A DNA stretch of 64,000 bases from Melampsora larici-populina 98AG31 (GCF_000204055.1 NW_006768795.1:859211-923210); one strand, 5' to 3'. Positions 13,125-24,399 are shown, counted from the first letter of the stretch. Notes: generated by a model not told the origin, from the sequence alone. Numbers and translations are program-made.

Positions 13125-14237
13125 ATGCCTGTTACCCTTTATAGTGCTGATATCAAAATGGTCGTGGTTCGTATGGTCTTACGCGGGATGCGATTTCATG
13201 AGATCGTGAAGACTCTTGGAGTCGACGTGTCTTTGACATCTGTTCAACGATGGTATCAATTGTATCGTACCACTCACGCTGTGGTCACCAACCCTCTCAA
13301 CCACATGGACCGCGGGGCGCCAACCTCTTTGGGCCAGCCGGAACGTGAATTTGTCTTGGAATGTCTTCGAGCAGATCCTACCCTGTACCTCGACGAGCTT
13401 CAAGCAAAAATACTCGAAACCCACGGTGTCGAAGTGTGTTTGCAAACACTTTCAATCGAACTCACGGACCGCCTTTGTTGGTCGCAAAAAAAGGCTCGGA
13501 CGGTGCATCCAAACCAATCTGCGGTGGCACGAGGAGCGTATATTCAACTAATCCAGCAGATAGACCCTCAATGTCTGGTTTTCACAGGTTGGTCTGTTTG
13601 GTTTTCGGCCATTTGTTCAAGGTCTGTACTAACTTGTAGCTTGATTGAACAGATGAAACTGCCCTAACCAAGCGTCGACTCTACCGGGATTTTGCTCGTG
13701 CTCCCATTGGCGAACGCACCGCGAGGCTTCAACGTCCCACTCAAGCATTCCGCTGGTCAGTTTTACCAGCCATTTCAATGGATGGAATACTGGCCGTGAA
13801 TATCCAGCCAGGTGGGTACTCACGGGTTGATTTTGAAGCCTACTTGGAACATCATTTGGTGGGTGTTTTGAACGTATTGATACAGTATAGCAGATTAGAC
13901 GTACTAACAAATTCACTTGCAGTTACCCGCAATGAACCCTTGGCCTCAGCGAAATAGTGTGCTCGTGATGGACAACGCACCCATCCATCATGGTGGCGTT
14001 GTCGCTGAGCTTTGTGCCGCACGAGGAGTACAACTCGTGTACCTGCCACCTTATAGCCCCGATTTAAACCCAATCGAGAAAGGTTTCTCACCCCTCAAGG
14101 CAAGATTGTGGCGTACACAAGCCCTCCAAAATTGTCTTAATGGGGACGAAGAGCAGGCTATGATCTTCGTGGCCTGCATGGATTTATTCACAGCTGAACT
14201 TTGTCAGTCTCTTTTTCGAGGGGCTAGCTATTTATAA
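13125..14237 (+). CDS. Tc1/mariner-type transposase, copy 1, intact
   Basis: Cut-and-paste DDE transposase of the IS630/Tc1/mariner superfamily. Exons are 13125-13587, 13653-13858 and 13923-14237 (463 + 206 + 315 nt), giving 327 aa. The start MPVTLYSADIK matches MPTNLYSADIK of copy 3, which is why I prefer it to the Met at 13101. The N-terminal half holds two helix-turn-helix-like parts (SADIKMVVVRMVL; LTSVQRWYQLYR) and the KARTVHPNQS segment. The catalytic triad is intact: TDETA, MDNAPIHHG and PIEKGFS, with 34 residues between the second Asp and the Glu (DD34E). Both introns fall at the same codons as in copies 2 and 3 although intron sequences differ. No frameshift or stop interrupts the coding exons, so the protein could be active; its terminal repeats were not found. 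Confidence 0.9.
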
Positions 14238-14780
14238 ACTACTATAGTTCTCTTCTCTCTCCTTTCCCAAGTGCTTTTTGGATCAATCCTCTTCTTTGGC
14301 TGGGTAATTACACAATTTAGGATGCTTTTAGTAGATCGAATAAAACTTTCGGTGGGAATTGTTTATTTTATTTTTCATGGTTAATCAGTTTTACGGTTCC
14401 AGCTATGAAGTGAAGTACCTTGGTGGATAGATGTGTTTTTGTTGTTCTTTCTACAATTACGATTGAACTTCATTCTAGTTTTGCTAGTGTTTGACCTACC
14501 ATTGTGGGTAGATGGTTTTCAGTTGTTTTTTTCGCTTCAAAGCAATTGATCAATTATGTTTTTGTGATGTTTAATTGCACTTGAATTGGTTCGATTGGCT
14601 TTTTAAGTTGATAACTCGCCATCCCATCTTCTCCAATGAAAACACTAACAACTGACAACTAATTTTTTGGGGTTTTGAGCAAAACCAAAATAAAATTTCA
14701 CTGTAATCTAAAGTATTAATTAAACAAATGAAATGACTAATCGGATCGAAGAGAAATCTAATCCACATTATCATGTAGAT
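14238..14780. other. Spacer between Tc1 copy 1 and the LTR element
   Basis: AT-rich with no gene. It probably contains the 3' end of the Tc1/mariner copy and ends in the 5-bp target TAGAT (14776-14780) used by the adjacent retrotransposon. Confidence 0.5.
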
Positions 14781-14986
14781 TGTTATGAACTGGTTCTATT
14801 TCACTTGAGTGACATATTCACATTACATGTCACAAGCTCGAGAACCATCTTATAGTTGTAGATACATTGCCTGTACAGCTTTTCCCTCATCCGACAATCC
14901 ACATAGGAAGACTGGTAATAGATACAAATCCTCACCAGAACTCCCTTGACCCTTGTCGCCGAAAACCCCCAAGTCTGTCCATAACA
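14781..14986 (+). repeat. 5' LTR
   Basis: 206 bp, TGTTATGAAC...CCATAACA. It matches the 3' LTR at 205 of 206 positions; the single difference is T versus C in CCTTGTCGCC. The target copy TAGAT sits immediately upstream. Confidence 0.97.
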
Positions 14987-15397
14987 TATTGTCGGATCTA
15001 TAGACGAGACTCAAGGACTATAGATAGATCACCAAGAAGAAACAAGTAGAATTGACTTAAATCGAAAGAAAACCGAACCTCAAGATTCAGAATACTAGCG
15101 AATCTCGACCTCATTAGAAAACCTTATCTAGATCTCAGAAATTCAAAGTTGAAAAGACCCAAGAAACTATTCGAAATCGAAAACCTTATTAACTGATCTG
15201 CATACGCTGAAACCGAATCCACCAGAACCTTATCTTACTTACTAAAAACTCTGTCGATCCCGACTGTGATCCCTGGACTAGCAAACGCAACCACGTCTCC
15301 ATCTTACCGTGCTCCTTTAGAGGAGGAGGACTCTGATAGTGAAACTCCGATCCCTTTTCTCGACGCCGATTCTAGCCTTACCGGTAGCGAGATCGAT

Positions 15398-16479
15398 ATG
15401 TCTGACACCAACATGACCTCTCTCGAAGACATACAACGCAAGCTTGCGGAGCTTTCCACCTCATTGGCTGAAGAACGCCTGATGCGAGGACAAGCTGAAG
15501 CCAGATACCAGCAGTCCGAAGCTCGTTTAGCGGCGTTGGAATCCCGAGGCCCATCTGCACCTGCTGCAGCCACTCAACCACCCACTGCGCCACAGCCACC
15601 ACCAGCTGAACCGGTCCTGAAGGGCCCCAAAGTCTCGACGCCCGATAAATTCAACGGCGCTCGAGGCGAACCCGCAGAGATCTTTGCAAGTCAAGTCCAG
15701 CTCTATATGCTGGCACACCCCTACCTCTTCCCCGACGACCGAAGTAAGGTGGTTTTCTCGCTGTCTTACCTCACGGGAGCAGCCAGCAGTTGGGCGCAAC
15801 CCTTGACAAAGGAGTTATTCGACCCCGCTACCGCCCACCTCGTAACCTTTGAACGCTTCGTTACAAATTTTAAAGCTATGTATTTCAATACTGAGAAGAA
15901 ATCGAAGGCGGAACGCGCGCTGCGAAACTTATCGCAGAAGACCACCGTGGCCGCGTATACCCATGAATTTAACATTCACGCAACTTCTACTGGCTGGGAA
16001 ACTCCGACGCTCATTAGTCAATACGAGCAAGGTTTGAAAAAGGAGATTAGAGTGGCAATGGTTATGACGCAAGAGGATTTCACATCAATTGAAAAAATCG
16101 CTAATTTAGCCATCAAGATAGACAGTAAATTACACGGCGCGACCAACCCAACCTTCCATACGCCAAGCACGAGTGCAGGAATCTCAGACCCCAATGCATG
16201 GATTTATCAGCCGCCTACGTTAGATTGTCCGAAGAGGAACGAGCACGACGTATGCGAGCGGGTTTATGCTTCCGCTGCAATGGCCAGGGTCACATCTCCA
16301 GCGCATGTCCCGATCGTAGAGCTAGTAGGAAAGGGAAGGGTCGAGGTGGTTATCAATCAAAAATAGCTGGATTGGAAATTAAAGTCGCAGAGTTGAGTAA
16401 TCAGAGGGTGAATCATACCAGTAGTTTAGAAGGAGTAGGACGAGCTGAAACTTCAAAAAATGGAGAAGCTCAGGATTGA
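15398..16479 (+). pseudogene. gag: Gag polyprotein, frameshifted before the zinc knuckle
   Basis: Structural capsid/nucleocapsid protein of the retrotransposon. The frame is open from about 15200; the first ATG in frame is 15398. It holds a coiled coil (EDIQRKLAELSTSLAEERLM), a proline-rich linker and a retrotransposon-gag capsid domain (PDKFNGARGEP to about YEQGLKKEIRVAM). At about 16194-16198 the sequence reads DPNA and then must shift frame to reach MDLSAAYVRL, EERARRMRAGLCFR and the CCHC knuckle CFRCNGQGHISSACP. Gag families normally read DPxAMDLSA continuously, so one base appears missing. The shifted frame stops at 16477-16479, overlapping the start of pol. Alternatives are a sequencing error or translational frameshifting; a deletion is simplest. 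Confidence 0.85.
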
Positions 16480-19400
16480 AGGTTGTGCCCATCCTGAGCC
16501 ACCTGGAGAATTTGTCATCAATTAATGTGGGATCTAGTAGAATGAACTTGTGCAATACAAACGACCCGCGCATTTTTTTACACACCACATTATCCATGTC
16601 CCAAATTCCCCGAGCCACACCGTCCCAAACATTTCCCGCTACGTTCCTCATTGATTCAGGTGCTACGCACGATGTGCTCAGTGAATCATTTGCCTACCAC
16701 GCTGGCTTGATAGCCGGTGCTGATCGACATGACCAATTGATCACTGGATTCGACGGCTCTGAGAGCCGATCTTCCTTCAAGACCCACCTTTTTATCAAAT
16801 CCGACCCATTACCGACCCCATTCATCATTACAAGACTCAAAGACTCGTACGACAGCATACTTGGTATGCCATGGATCAAGAAAAACTTTCACCTGATTGA
16901 CTGGAGTAAAAGTATGGTACACCCAGCCGAGACTCACGTTGCAACCACTTCATTGGTTTCGTATTGGCCGAAAACACCCTTATCTGGCCACTCGTTGGAC
17001 CCCATGAGGGACGCTAGGCACAATTACGAGGGGATGTGTGTCAATCCTGACACGTTAGCATCCCCGCAATGTGAGTTCGAGAGTCCAGTTAATCCTAATC
17101 ACCTTGAAACAGATGACAACCCTCTATCTCCCGATAGTTCTCCCCTTATCACGATTACACCCACCACGAACAACGAAAACCACAAACACATCACGACACA
17201 AGACCCGGATACGAGCATTGCGGCCGTAGTGAATACGGCCTCGTCCATCCCGCCACAGAACCCCGACGATCCCAAGGAGGAGCCTCAGGGGCACGCAAGG
17301 AACAGTGACGAGGGGGCTAATGTCTTTTTAGATATATCAACGCCCCCGCAATGTGAGTTTGTTACTGATTCCAACCCATGTTTAACCCGAACAGCTGGCA
17401 AGCCTGTTTCTCCCTTGAATAACACATCAATCCAGGTCACAGCAGCCAAGACGTCCTGGTCAACCTCAGCACGACTCGCCGCCGACAAAAAGAAACTCGA
17501 ACCCGTCAAAGCTCTAGAGGAAATTGTCCCGTCTAGGTATCATAGGCACTTACACATGTTTAGGAAGTCCAATGCCCAACGCCTACCCCCACGACGCCGC
17601 TACGACTTTCGTGTCGAACTGATACCGGGAGCTCAACCGCAGGCTAGCAGGATAATTCCATTATCACCAGCCGAGGACGCTGCTTTGGAGGAATTGGTGA
17701 ATTCAGGCTTAGCCAACGGGACTATCCGTCGAACCACTTCGCCATGGGCTGCCCCTGTGTTATTCACAGGGAAGAAGGACGGCAATCTGCGCCCTTGTTT
17801 TGATTACCGTAAGCTCAACGCCCTAACCGTCAAGAACAAATACCCACTACCGTTGACTATGGACTTAGTCGACAGTTTGCTGGATGCCGAAGACTTTACC
17901 AAGCTTGATATGCGCAATGCGTACGGTAATCTTCGAGTAGCAGAGGGTGATGAGGATAAACTGGCCTTTATATGCAAACAAGGCCAGTTTGCACCTCTGA
18001 CTATGCCTTTTGGGCCAACAGGCGCCCCTGGTTATTTCCAATACTTTATTCAAGATATCTTATTGGGACGTATAGGTAAAGACACCGCGGCCTTCTTGGA
18101 TGACATTATGATTTATACAAAGCCTAAAGTAGATCACGAAGGCGCTGTTGATGGCGTACTCGACGTCCTATCCAAGCATACACTCTGGCTGAAACCCGAA
18201 AAATGCGAGTTCTCGAAGAAGGAAATTGAATACCTTGGCCTTATTATCTCTAAGAATAAAATCAGAATGGACCCGACGAAAGTGAAAGCCGTCAAAGAAT
18301 GGCCAGCACCCCAATCAGTATCTGAACTCCAACGCTTCATTGGATTCGCCAATTTTTACCGACGTTTCATCGACCAATTTTCAAGAACCACAAGACCACT
18401 TCATAATCTGACCAAGCTCAACGCGCACTATGTCTGGGATGAAAAATGCGAAAAAGCCTTTGAGAGCCTGAAGACCTCCTTCACCACCGCACCCGTACTG
18501 AAGATAGCCGATCCATACAAGCCGTTCACTCTGGAATGTGACTGCTCCGATTTTGCATTAGGAGCAGTGCTATCACAACGCAGCAAGGACGATGGAGAAC
18601 TCCACCCAGTAGCTTACCTGTCCAGATCACTAGTCCAAGCTGAAAGGAACTACGAGATCTTTGATAAGGAACTACTGGCGATTGTCGCGTCTTTCAAAGA
18701 GTGGCGCCACTACCTGGAGGGAAACCCCAACCGCCTAGATGTGATAGTCTACACGGACCATCGTAACCTGGAGTCTTTCATGACAACCAAGCAGCTTACC
18801 CGCAGACAGGCTCGATGGGCGGAGACACTGGGCTGTTTTGATTTCGTGATTAAATTCCGACCCGGCAGTAAAGCTACCAAACCAGATGCCTCATCTAGAA
18901 GACCGGACCTGGCGCCTACTAACGAGGAAAAATTGACCTTTGGCCAGTTGTTAAGACCCGAAAACATCGGCCCAGACACGTTCCCGGTAGAGCTTGCTAG
19001 CGTAGAGGGGTTCTTCGAAGATGAAGTGGTTGCACTCGACAATTCTGAGCACTGGTTTGAGGTGGATGTATTGGGCATCGCTGAAACTGACACTAAGGCA
19101 CCGGACATTCCTACGGATGATCAAATTATACAACGAATCAGAGACGCAAGCAAAGAGTGTGACAGGATAGGGGAACTGATGAACGCAACCTTGAACCCGA
19201 TATCAGCCAAGACGAAAGCAGCTTTGAAGCATTACAAAGTACAAGATGGTATCCTCTACAACCAAGGTAGAATAGAGGTACCTGACGTCGACGACATCAA
19301 ATACTCAATACTAAGAAGCAGACACAACTCATTGCTTGCGGGCCACCCAGGTCGAGCAAAGACTCTCGGATTGGTCAGGAGAAGCTTCATCTGGCCATCT

Positions 19401-20606
19401 CAGAAAGCGTACGTCAACAGGTACGTGGACGGTTGTGACTCTTGTCTAAGGGTTGAATCAACCACACAGAAACCCTTTGGGACTCTGGAGCCATTACCAA
19501 TACCGGCTGGCCCGTGGACGGATATCTCATATGACCTTATCACCGGCCTCCCTGCATCAAACGGCTACGACAGCATATTAACCGTGGTGGATAGATTAAC
19601 GAAAATGAGTCATTTCATTGCTTGTACTGAATCAATGTCGGCTGAAGACCTAGCAGATCTCATGATGAAGAACGTGTGGAAGCTTCATGGAACTCCCAAG
19701 ACGATAATCTCAGATAGGGGTAGTATTTTCATTTCACAGATCACGGAAGAAATTGACAAACACCTAGGTATACGCCTTCACCCGTCAACCGCTTTCCACC
19801 CACGTACAGACGGTCAAAGCGAGATCGTCAATAAAGTAATCGAACAATATTTACGACATTTCGTTAAATATCGACAAGACGATTGGGAAAGTCTACTGCC
19901 CACAGCTGAGTTCTCGTATAACAACAAAGACCATGAATCCACGGGCATTTCACCGTTTAAAGCTAACTATGGATTTAACCCATCATTCAACAAAGTACCA
20001 TCAGCTGAACAGTGTGTGCCAGCAGTAGAGAAGAGGATGCAAACACTCGCCGAAGTGCAATCTGAATTAAATCAATGTTTAGAATTAACTCAAGAGAAGA
20101 TGAAAGAACAATTTGACAAAAGAGTACAACAAACACCAAGATGGGAAGTAGGAGACCAAGTCTGGTTGAACGGACGAAACATTTCGACAACTAGGCCAAG
20201 CCCAAAATTAGAAAATAGATGGCTAGGTCCTTTCTTCATTATCCAAAAGATATCAAATTCTACTTATAAATTGAATCTCCCTCTTTCCATGAAAAGCGTC
20301 CATCCTGTATTTCATGTCTCTGTACTCAGGAAACATAACCCGGATACAATACATCAACGAAAACAACCCCCAGTCGAACCAATCATAATACAGGATGAAG
20401 AAGAATGGGAAGTCAACGAGATACTAGATTGTAGAAGAAGGTACAACAAGAAGGAATACTTTGTGAGTTGGAAAGGATTTGGCAAGGAAAACAATTCATG
20501 GGAACCCGAAATCAACCTCAAGAATAGTCAAGATTTAGTTAATGAGTTTAATTTAAAATATCCCGACGCAACAAATAAGTACAAAAGGAGAAGGCGGAAG
20601 AAGTGA
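16476..20606 (+). CDS. pol: Pol polyprotein: PR-RT-RH-IN-chromodomain
   Basis: A 1376-codon uninterrupted frame that opens without an ATG and overlaps the gag stop in the -1 frame, so expression probably uses a -1 frameshift or reinitiation. Domains by residue counted from 16476: aspartic protease FLIDSGATHDVL (about 55); a long Ser/Thr/Pro linker to about 340; reverse transcriptase with PLTMPFGPTGAPGYFQ and AFLDDIMIYT (about 540); RNase H with LECDCSDFALGAVLSQ (about 690) and YTDHRNLESF; integrase zinc finger with H in HNSLLAGHPG and CDSCLR (about 950-990); integrase core DDE at DISYDLITG, SDRGSIF and TDGQSE (about 1015-1115); and C-terminal chromodomain EWEVNEILDCRRR to YFVSWKGFGKENNSWEP (about 1308-1362), expected to guide insertion to marked chromatin. 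All catalytic residues I can check are present. Confidence 0.96.
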   Translation: MKVVPILSHLENLSSINVGSSRMNLCNTNDPRIFLHTTLSMSQIPRATPSQTFPATFLIDSGATHDVLSESFAYHAGLIAGADRHDQLITGFDGSESRSSFKTHLFIKSDPLPTPFIITRLKDSYDSILGMPWIKKNFHLIDWSKSMVHPAETHVATTSLVSYWPKTPLSGHSLDPMRDARHNYEGMCVNPDTLASPQCEFESPVNPNHLETDDNPLSPDSSPLITITPTTNNENHKHITTQDPDTSIAAVVNTASSIPPQNPDDPKEEPQGHARNSDEGANVFLDISTPPQCEFVTDSNPCLTRTAGKPVSPLNNTSIQVTAAKTSWSTSARLAADKKKLEPVKALEEIVPSRYHRHLHMFRKSNAQRLPPRRRYDFRVELIPGAQPQASRIIPLSPAEDAALEELVNSGLANGTIRRTTSPWAAPVLFTGKKDGNLRPCFDYRKLNALTVKNKYPLPLTMDLVDSLLDAEDFTKLDMRNAYGNLRVAEGDEDKLAFICKQGQFAPLTMPFGPTGAPGYFQYFIQDILLGRIGKDTAAFLDDIMIYTKPKVDHEGAVDGVLDVLSKHTLWLKPEKCEFSKKEIEYLGLIISKNKIRMDPTKVKAVKEWPAPQSVSELQRFIGFANFYRRFIDQFSRTTRPLHNLTKLNAHYVWDEKCEKAFESLKTSFTTAPVLKIADPYKPFTLECDCSDFALGAVLSQRSKDDGELHPVAYLSRSLVQAERNYEIFDKELLAIVASFKEWRHYLEGNPNRLDVIVYTDHRNLESFMTTKQLTRRQARWAETLGCFDFVIKFRPGSKATKPDASSRRPDLAPTNEEKLTFGQLLRPENIGPDTFPVELASVEGFFEDEVVALDNSEHWFEVDVLGIAETDTKAPDIPTDDQIIQRIRDASKECDRIGELMNATLNPISAKTKAALKHYKVQDGILYNQGRIEVPDVDDIKYSILRSRHNSLLAGHPGRAKTLGLVRRSFIWPSQKAYVNRYVDGCDSCLRVESTTQKPFGTLEPLPIPAGPWTDISYDLITGLPASNGYDSILTVVDRLTKMSHFIACTESMSAEDLADLMMKNVWKLHGTPKTIISDRGSIFISQITEEIDKHLGIRLHPSTAFHPRTDGQSEIVNKVIEQYLRHFVKYRQDDWESLLPTAEFSYNNKDHESTGISPFKANYGFNPSFNKVPSAEQCVPAVEKRMQTLAEVQSELNQCLELTQEKMKEQFDKRVQQTPRWEVGDQVWLNGRNISTTRPSPKLENRWLGPFFIIQKISNSTYKLNLPLSMKSVHPVFHVSVLRKHNPDTIHQRKQPPVEPIIIQDEEEWEVNEILDCRRRYNKKEYFVSWKGFGKENNSWEPEINLKNSQDLVNEFNLKYPDATNKYKRRRRKK

Positions 20607-20688
20607 GAGGGCTATGCTTTTTCCCACTGGGTTTTTTAACGCAGCCCGTGGAAAGAATGCAGAGCTTGCAAGAGGAAGCTTGGGCATT

Positions 20689-20701
20689 AAAGGGGGGATA
20701 A
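20689..20701 (+). promoter_or_regulatory. Polypurine tract for plus-strand priming
   Basis: AAAGGGGGGATAA lies directly against the 3' LTR, as expected for the reverse-transcription plus-strand primer of an LTR element. Assignment rests on position and composition. Confidence 0.75.
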
Positions 20702-20907
20702 TGTTATGAACTGGTTCTATTTCACTTGAGTGACATATTCACATTACATGTCACAAGCTCGAGAACCATCTTATAGTTGTAGATACATTGCCTGTACAGC
20801 TTTTCCCTCATCCGACAATCCACATAGGAAGACTGGTAATAGATACAAATCCTCACCAGAACTCCCTTGACCCTCGTCGCCGAAAACCCCCAAGTCTGTC
20901 CATAACA
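20702..20907 (+). repeat. 3' LTR
   Basis: 206 bp, the partner of the copy at 14781-14986 with one mismatch, followed at once by TAGAT, the second copy of the target duplication. Confidence 0.97.
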
Positions 20908-20969
20908 TAGATAGAAACCTTCTCTCAAGTATATTGAGATGACCATTTTTAATTGATTTTTTTTGATTT

Positions 20970-21210
20970 TTTTTATTTGATTGAAAGTGTGCTTCCTTCC
21001 GCCTTAAGTTATTATCTGTCCATAAATCAAACTTCAAGAGGAAGAGGTTTTTGGATTTTGTCCTTATTTGATTGAAAGCCTGATTTTTTTAAATAAATAA
21101 GGCTTTGGGTCCTTATTTGATTGAAAGCGTTAAGTTTTTATTTGTCCATAAAAAACATTAAAGAGGAAGAGGTTTTTGGAATTTGTCCTAAAACCTCTTC
21201 CTCTATTGGT
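20970..21210. repeat. Degenerate tandem duplication, about 85-bp core
   Basis: Two blocks share TTATTTGATTGAAAG, a CTGTCCATAAA-like or TTGTCCATAAA segment and AAGAGGAAGAGGTTTTTGGA. The intervening GTCCTTATTTGATTGAAAG is repeated as well. No gene is supported by this region. Confidence 0.7.
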
Positions 21211-21240
21211 CCTCAAAAACTCTCGTCTCCAAATGATAGA

Positions 21241-21750
21241 AAACACATCACTCGAGATGTGTTTGATGTCGAAAACACATCACTCGAGATTTGTTTGATG
21301 AAACATTTGCTTCCATCAAGGGAGAAGTTTGTGCATCATCTTTCACAAACACAACTTTATTGCAGTCAGTGGGGGGGGAAAGGGAACAAGACAAAAGGGA
21401 AAAGAAACAACTTTGACTTGATAGTAACGTGGCTAAGTCAATACATCAGGCTGACCAAGGGCAACAGGGAACAAGAGGAACTTTGGCAGACAAGAGGAAG
21501 AAATGTTAACAACACAAGTGGTGAAACTTGCTTTGCGGGAATATGTCCTCGCTTCATTTAAAGGGGAAAGAAACCATTGAAAAGAGACACCTTTGACTTT
21601 ATACAGTAGCTAAGTAAAGAGGTCAGGGCATCCAAACCCGGGAGCTAGAGGTTCATGGCTGGAGAGAGAGGAAGAAAAGATAAAAGACAAAAAGATAACA
21701 AGAGGTCTAACAAGACCTGCGGGAATATGTCCTTGCTTCATTTTTCGGTG
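21241..21750. repeat. Repeats downstream of family member A
   Basis: AAAACACATCACTCGAGAT is repeated in tandem (21239-21297). Two longer, diverged direct blocks (about 21405-21562 and 21590-21746) share TTTGACTT near their start and GCGGGAATATGTCCT-GCTTCATTT at their end. A 146-codon frame at 21121-21561 spans the repeats, has no recognisable motif and is probably chance. Confidence 0.55.
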
Positions 21751-21796
21751 CCGATTGAGTATCCTATTCTGAAATTCAAACCGAGTAAGTATTGGA

Positions 21797-24399
21797 TTAC
21801 ATTTGATTATGATAAGGATTAGGAGAAGACTCACGCGGTTTTCCGTGGTCGTTAGCTTCTGGAGCCTCGATCACAGTATCTAATACACGAGGAGCCTCTT
21901 TCTCGGTATGTTTGTGTTGGGCTAATTCCAACATGCGACCAGCAAGGTCATGGGGAATTCCATGACCCTTCAACGTTTCCAAAGTCATCTTGACACTGGG
22001 GACCAAGTCAGTCCACGACGTGATTTCCGAGTTGCGGAGTATGTTGCGGATGCGAATGAAACTGGCGGTGACTCCACATTGCCTCACAAAGTCATCCAAT
22101 TGAGCCTCGTGCTCATGGAGGACCTCTAGCTCATCGGTGTCGGGTACGATATCATCTTCGTCATATGACATTTCAGAACACGCCCCATCTTCAAGATAAC
22201 AAAACTTGTCGGGAGGAGGCATAAAACCGTCTAAAAGGAAGGGTGGCAAGCATAGAATGAGCATAAGAACTGGGAAGGTCCGATAAGATAGAAGAGGTAC
22301 CTGAATTAATTTCAACCTCGATTCTTGGCTTCTTATCTAAAGCCTTGGCCGCCGAGCGAGGTGGTGGGTCCAAACCGTCTGTTTACAGCGATGCAAAAAC
22401 AATCAGAATCACTTTGACAACTCGATTAACTAACATCATGCTGGGCAACACTCAAATACTGACCAGAACTGATGACAATTGGCTGGTTTTTCTTTTCAGA
22501 GAAAATATCAAACGCAAGAGGCAAATCTGCAAGGTCCCAAAGGGCAGTAAACCGACAGACCGTCAGTCCATGAAACACAAAGGTTTGATCAAACACCACA
22601 CTAACCCGAACTGCTATCATCTTCAATTTTCGGCTTCTTATCAGTTTTGACATCGCCCTTCTTGGAAGCTGCGCCTTTTATCAGAATGGAAAGGCAGACA
22701 ACGGTGAGTTCAATGAATGGTTGCAAGCGTGTATTGAATATGCTTACCACCACAGCCCGCTTTGCGTTTGGTGTTCTTGTGATTGGAACCGGAAACCAAC
22801 ACAATCTCATCGCCGTCTGAATCTGAAAATGTGAAAAACCCAACGTTAGAGTGTTTATCATTTGCGTGATGAATGGAGGCATACCATTCTCATGTTTCAC
22901 TTCAACTTTGGGGAACATCGATCCCAAATTCATGTGCTTACCACCTATTTTCGAAGGGGATTTGGGAAATCCCTTACTACTGCCGTCACCGGTAGTAAAT
23001 AGACCAGAGCTGTTTCTGGGATATTTCAGCTCAAGACGATCCTTGAGCTTCATACCAGGATGATCAACACGATTCTTTGCTATTTTGAGTCGATATTCCT
23101 TAGTGGAAGGAGCCATGTGCCTGGTGGCCATGTTAGATTCCTGGACGTAGACGTAGAATTGCCAAAAGTCAGTCTACCGTCATCAAGATAGGAAGGTAGA
23201 GAGGGTAGACCTAGAGAGAAGAGAGAAGATGAATGACCCACAATGGCTTTTGCCCACAAGAAGGCACACCGTAAAGTAAATCTATACAATAATGTCGGAT
23301 TCCAAGGGGCTACCAAGATAGCCCCATCACCGCCTCCGTGCCCCATCTCACCTTGCTGATGGAAGATTTCGGCAGTCAACTTGTGTAAAGCCACAAGTTT
23401 CTCTTGGTCCTGTAGTAGAATAGAATCATGTCATAAATGATGACGAATAAGTGAAACAAACAAAAGATACAAAGATAGAAAGCATTGAAAGACAGGAATA
23501 AAGACTTACACTAAGCCGCTCTTTGACGTCTGCAAGCTCTACCTCATGGGCTAATGACCCGTTGTTGGTCGCGATCAGCTCCTTTGCCGCGGTGGCCTGC
23601 GGGAAGGAGCAGGGCAAAGTCAATATTGATGAATGACTTGGATGGAGCGAGGAAAATGACCAGTCAAATCCAAAGAGAAAGCAACCGGAAAAACAAACTC
23701 ACCAGCGATTGTAGGAGACTCGCCATAGATCAGCACGGTGGCCCTGCGGCTTCGGGAACTGCCCAACTTGGGCACGAATTCCAGATACTTGGCATAGTCC
23801 AGAAGATACATTGCCGGAAGACGACCTACATTGACCTTCCAGGTCAATGTAGGCGCCATATTGGAACGAAGTATCATTTTCTTCATTCCAGGCGCATACA
23901 GTTCACAGACGTCTCCACACAAATCCTTGAACTCCTTGAATGATTTGCCATACAAGGAAACTCGAAAATCTAAGGGCTGGCCGTCATTGAAAACCTTAGA
24001 ATCGATGACATTGATTGTCGTTCCAGCACGGCGACTGTTGGAGGCGGACTTTGCTGGTGGCTTGGCATTTGCATTCAGAGCGGTCACGATCACCTCGTTG
24101 TTTGTGGGGATCTTGAACAAAACCTGAATGATCATCTCATTCTCGGTGTCGAACTGTTCACGTTCCAGGGTGCCGACTTGATACAACGGAGTGTTGTTGG
24201 GGGCGCCGGCGGGTAGATCATCTCCATCTAGGGGCCCGGAACTAATGTAAGAAACCAATCTAAGAAAAAGAAAACAATGATGGATATGTCACGTACATTC
24301 GTGCATGGGATCGACAGAACTTTCTTGACTAGAGACCAGGCCGCCGTTGGAGGCGGTGTGCGACGAGAGATGGGCAGAGGCTAAGCTAGAGTTTGACAT
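21797..24399 (-). CDS. Unrecognised family member A (SUMO-motif-bearing nuclear-type protein)
   Basis: Multi-exon gene of a family I do not recognise; paralogues B and C are in this window. It starts at 24399 (MSNSSLASAHLSSHTASN). The conserved N-terminal domain (about 24230-23700) has IIQVLFKIPTNNEVIV, VSLYGKSFKEFKDLCGD, YAPGMKKMILRSNMAPTLTW and YLEFVPKL. The central block is GGGDGAILVAPWNPTLLYRF then RCAFLWAKA, and next MAPSTKEYRLKIAKNRVDHP. The linker contains KVEVKHENG (psi-K-x-E, a SUMO-acceptor-like site) and DGDEIVLVSGS (SIM-like hydrophobic core after acids), then basic stretches. The C-terminal helical domain has ITSWTDLVPSVKMTLETLKG. There is no signal peptide or membrane segment. 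The last exon is uncertain: the frame stops at 21797, but a GTGAGT after GKPR could splice further. Function unknown; a nuclear role is inference. Confidence 0.78.

Larger units (their letters stand above)
14781..20907 (+). mobile_element. Complete Ty3-type LTR retrotransposon (chromovirus)
   Basis: A 6127-bp element bounded by two 206-bp LTRs that differ at one base, starting TGTTATGAA and ending CATAACA (TG...CA). It is flanked by the perfect 5-bp target duplication TAGAT at 14776-14780 and 20908-20912. It encodes gag with a zinc knuckle, then pol in the order protease, reverse transcriptase, RNase H, integrase, chromodomain, which is the Ty3/Metaviridae order; the terminal chromodomain places it with chromoviruses. 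A purine tract precedes the 3' LTR. I could not match a tRNA primer-binding site after the 5' LTR. LTR near-identity means a recent insertion, but gag has a frameshift. Confidence 0.96.

Noticed and set aside
14987..15010. tRNA primer-binding site after the 5' LTR
   Set aside because: TATTGTCGGATCTATAGAC does not clearly match a tRNA 3' end that I know, so no site is marked.
21121..21561. 146-codon plus-strand frame
   Set aside because: It spans tandem and direct repeats and has no recognisable domain; likely chance.
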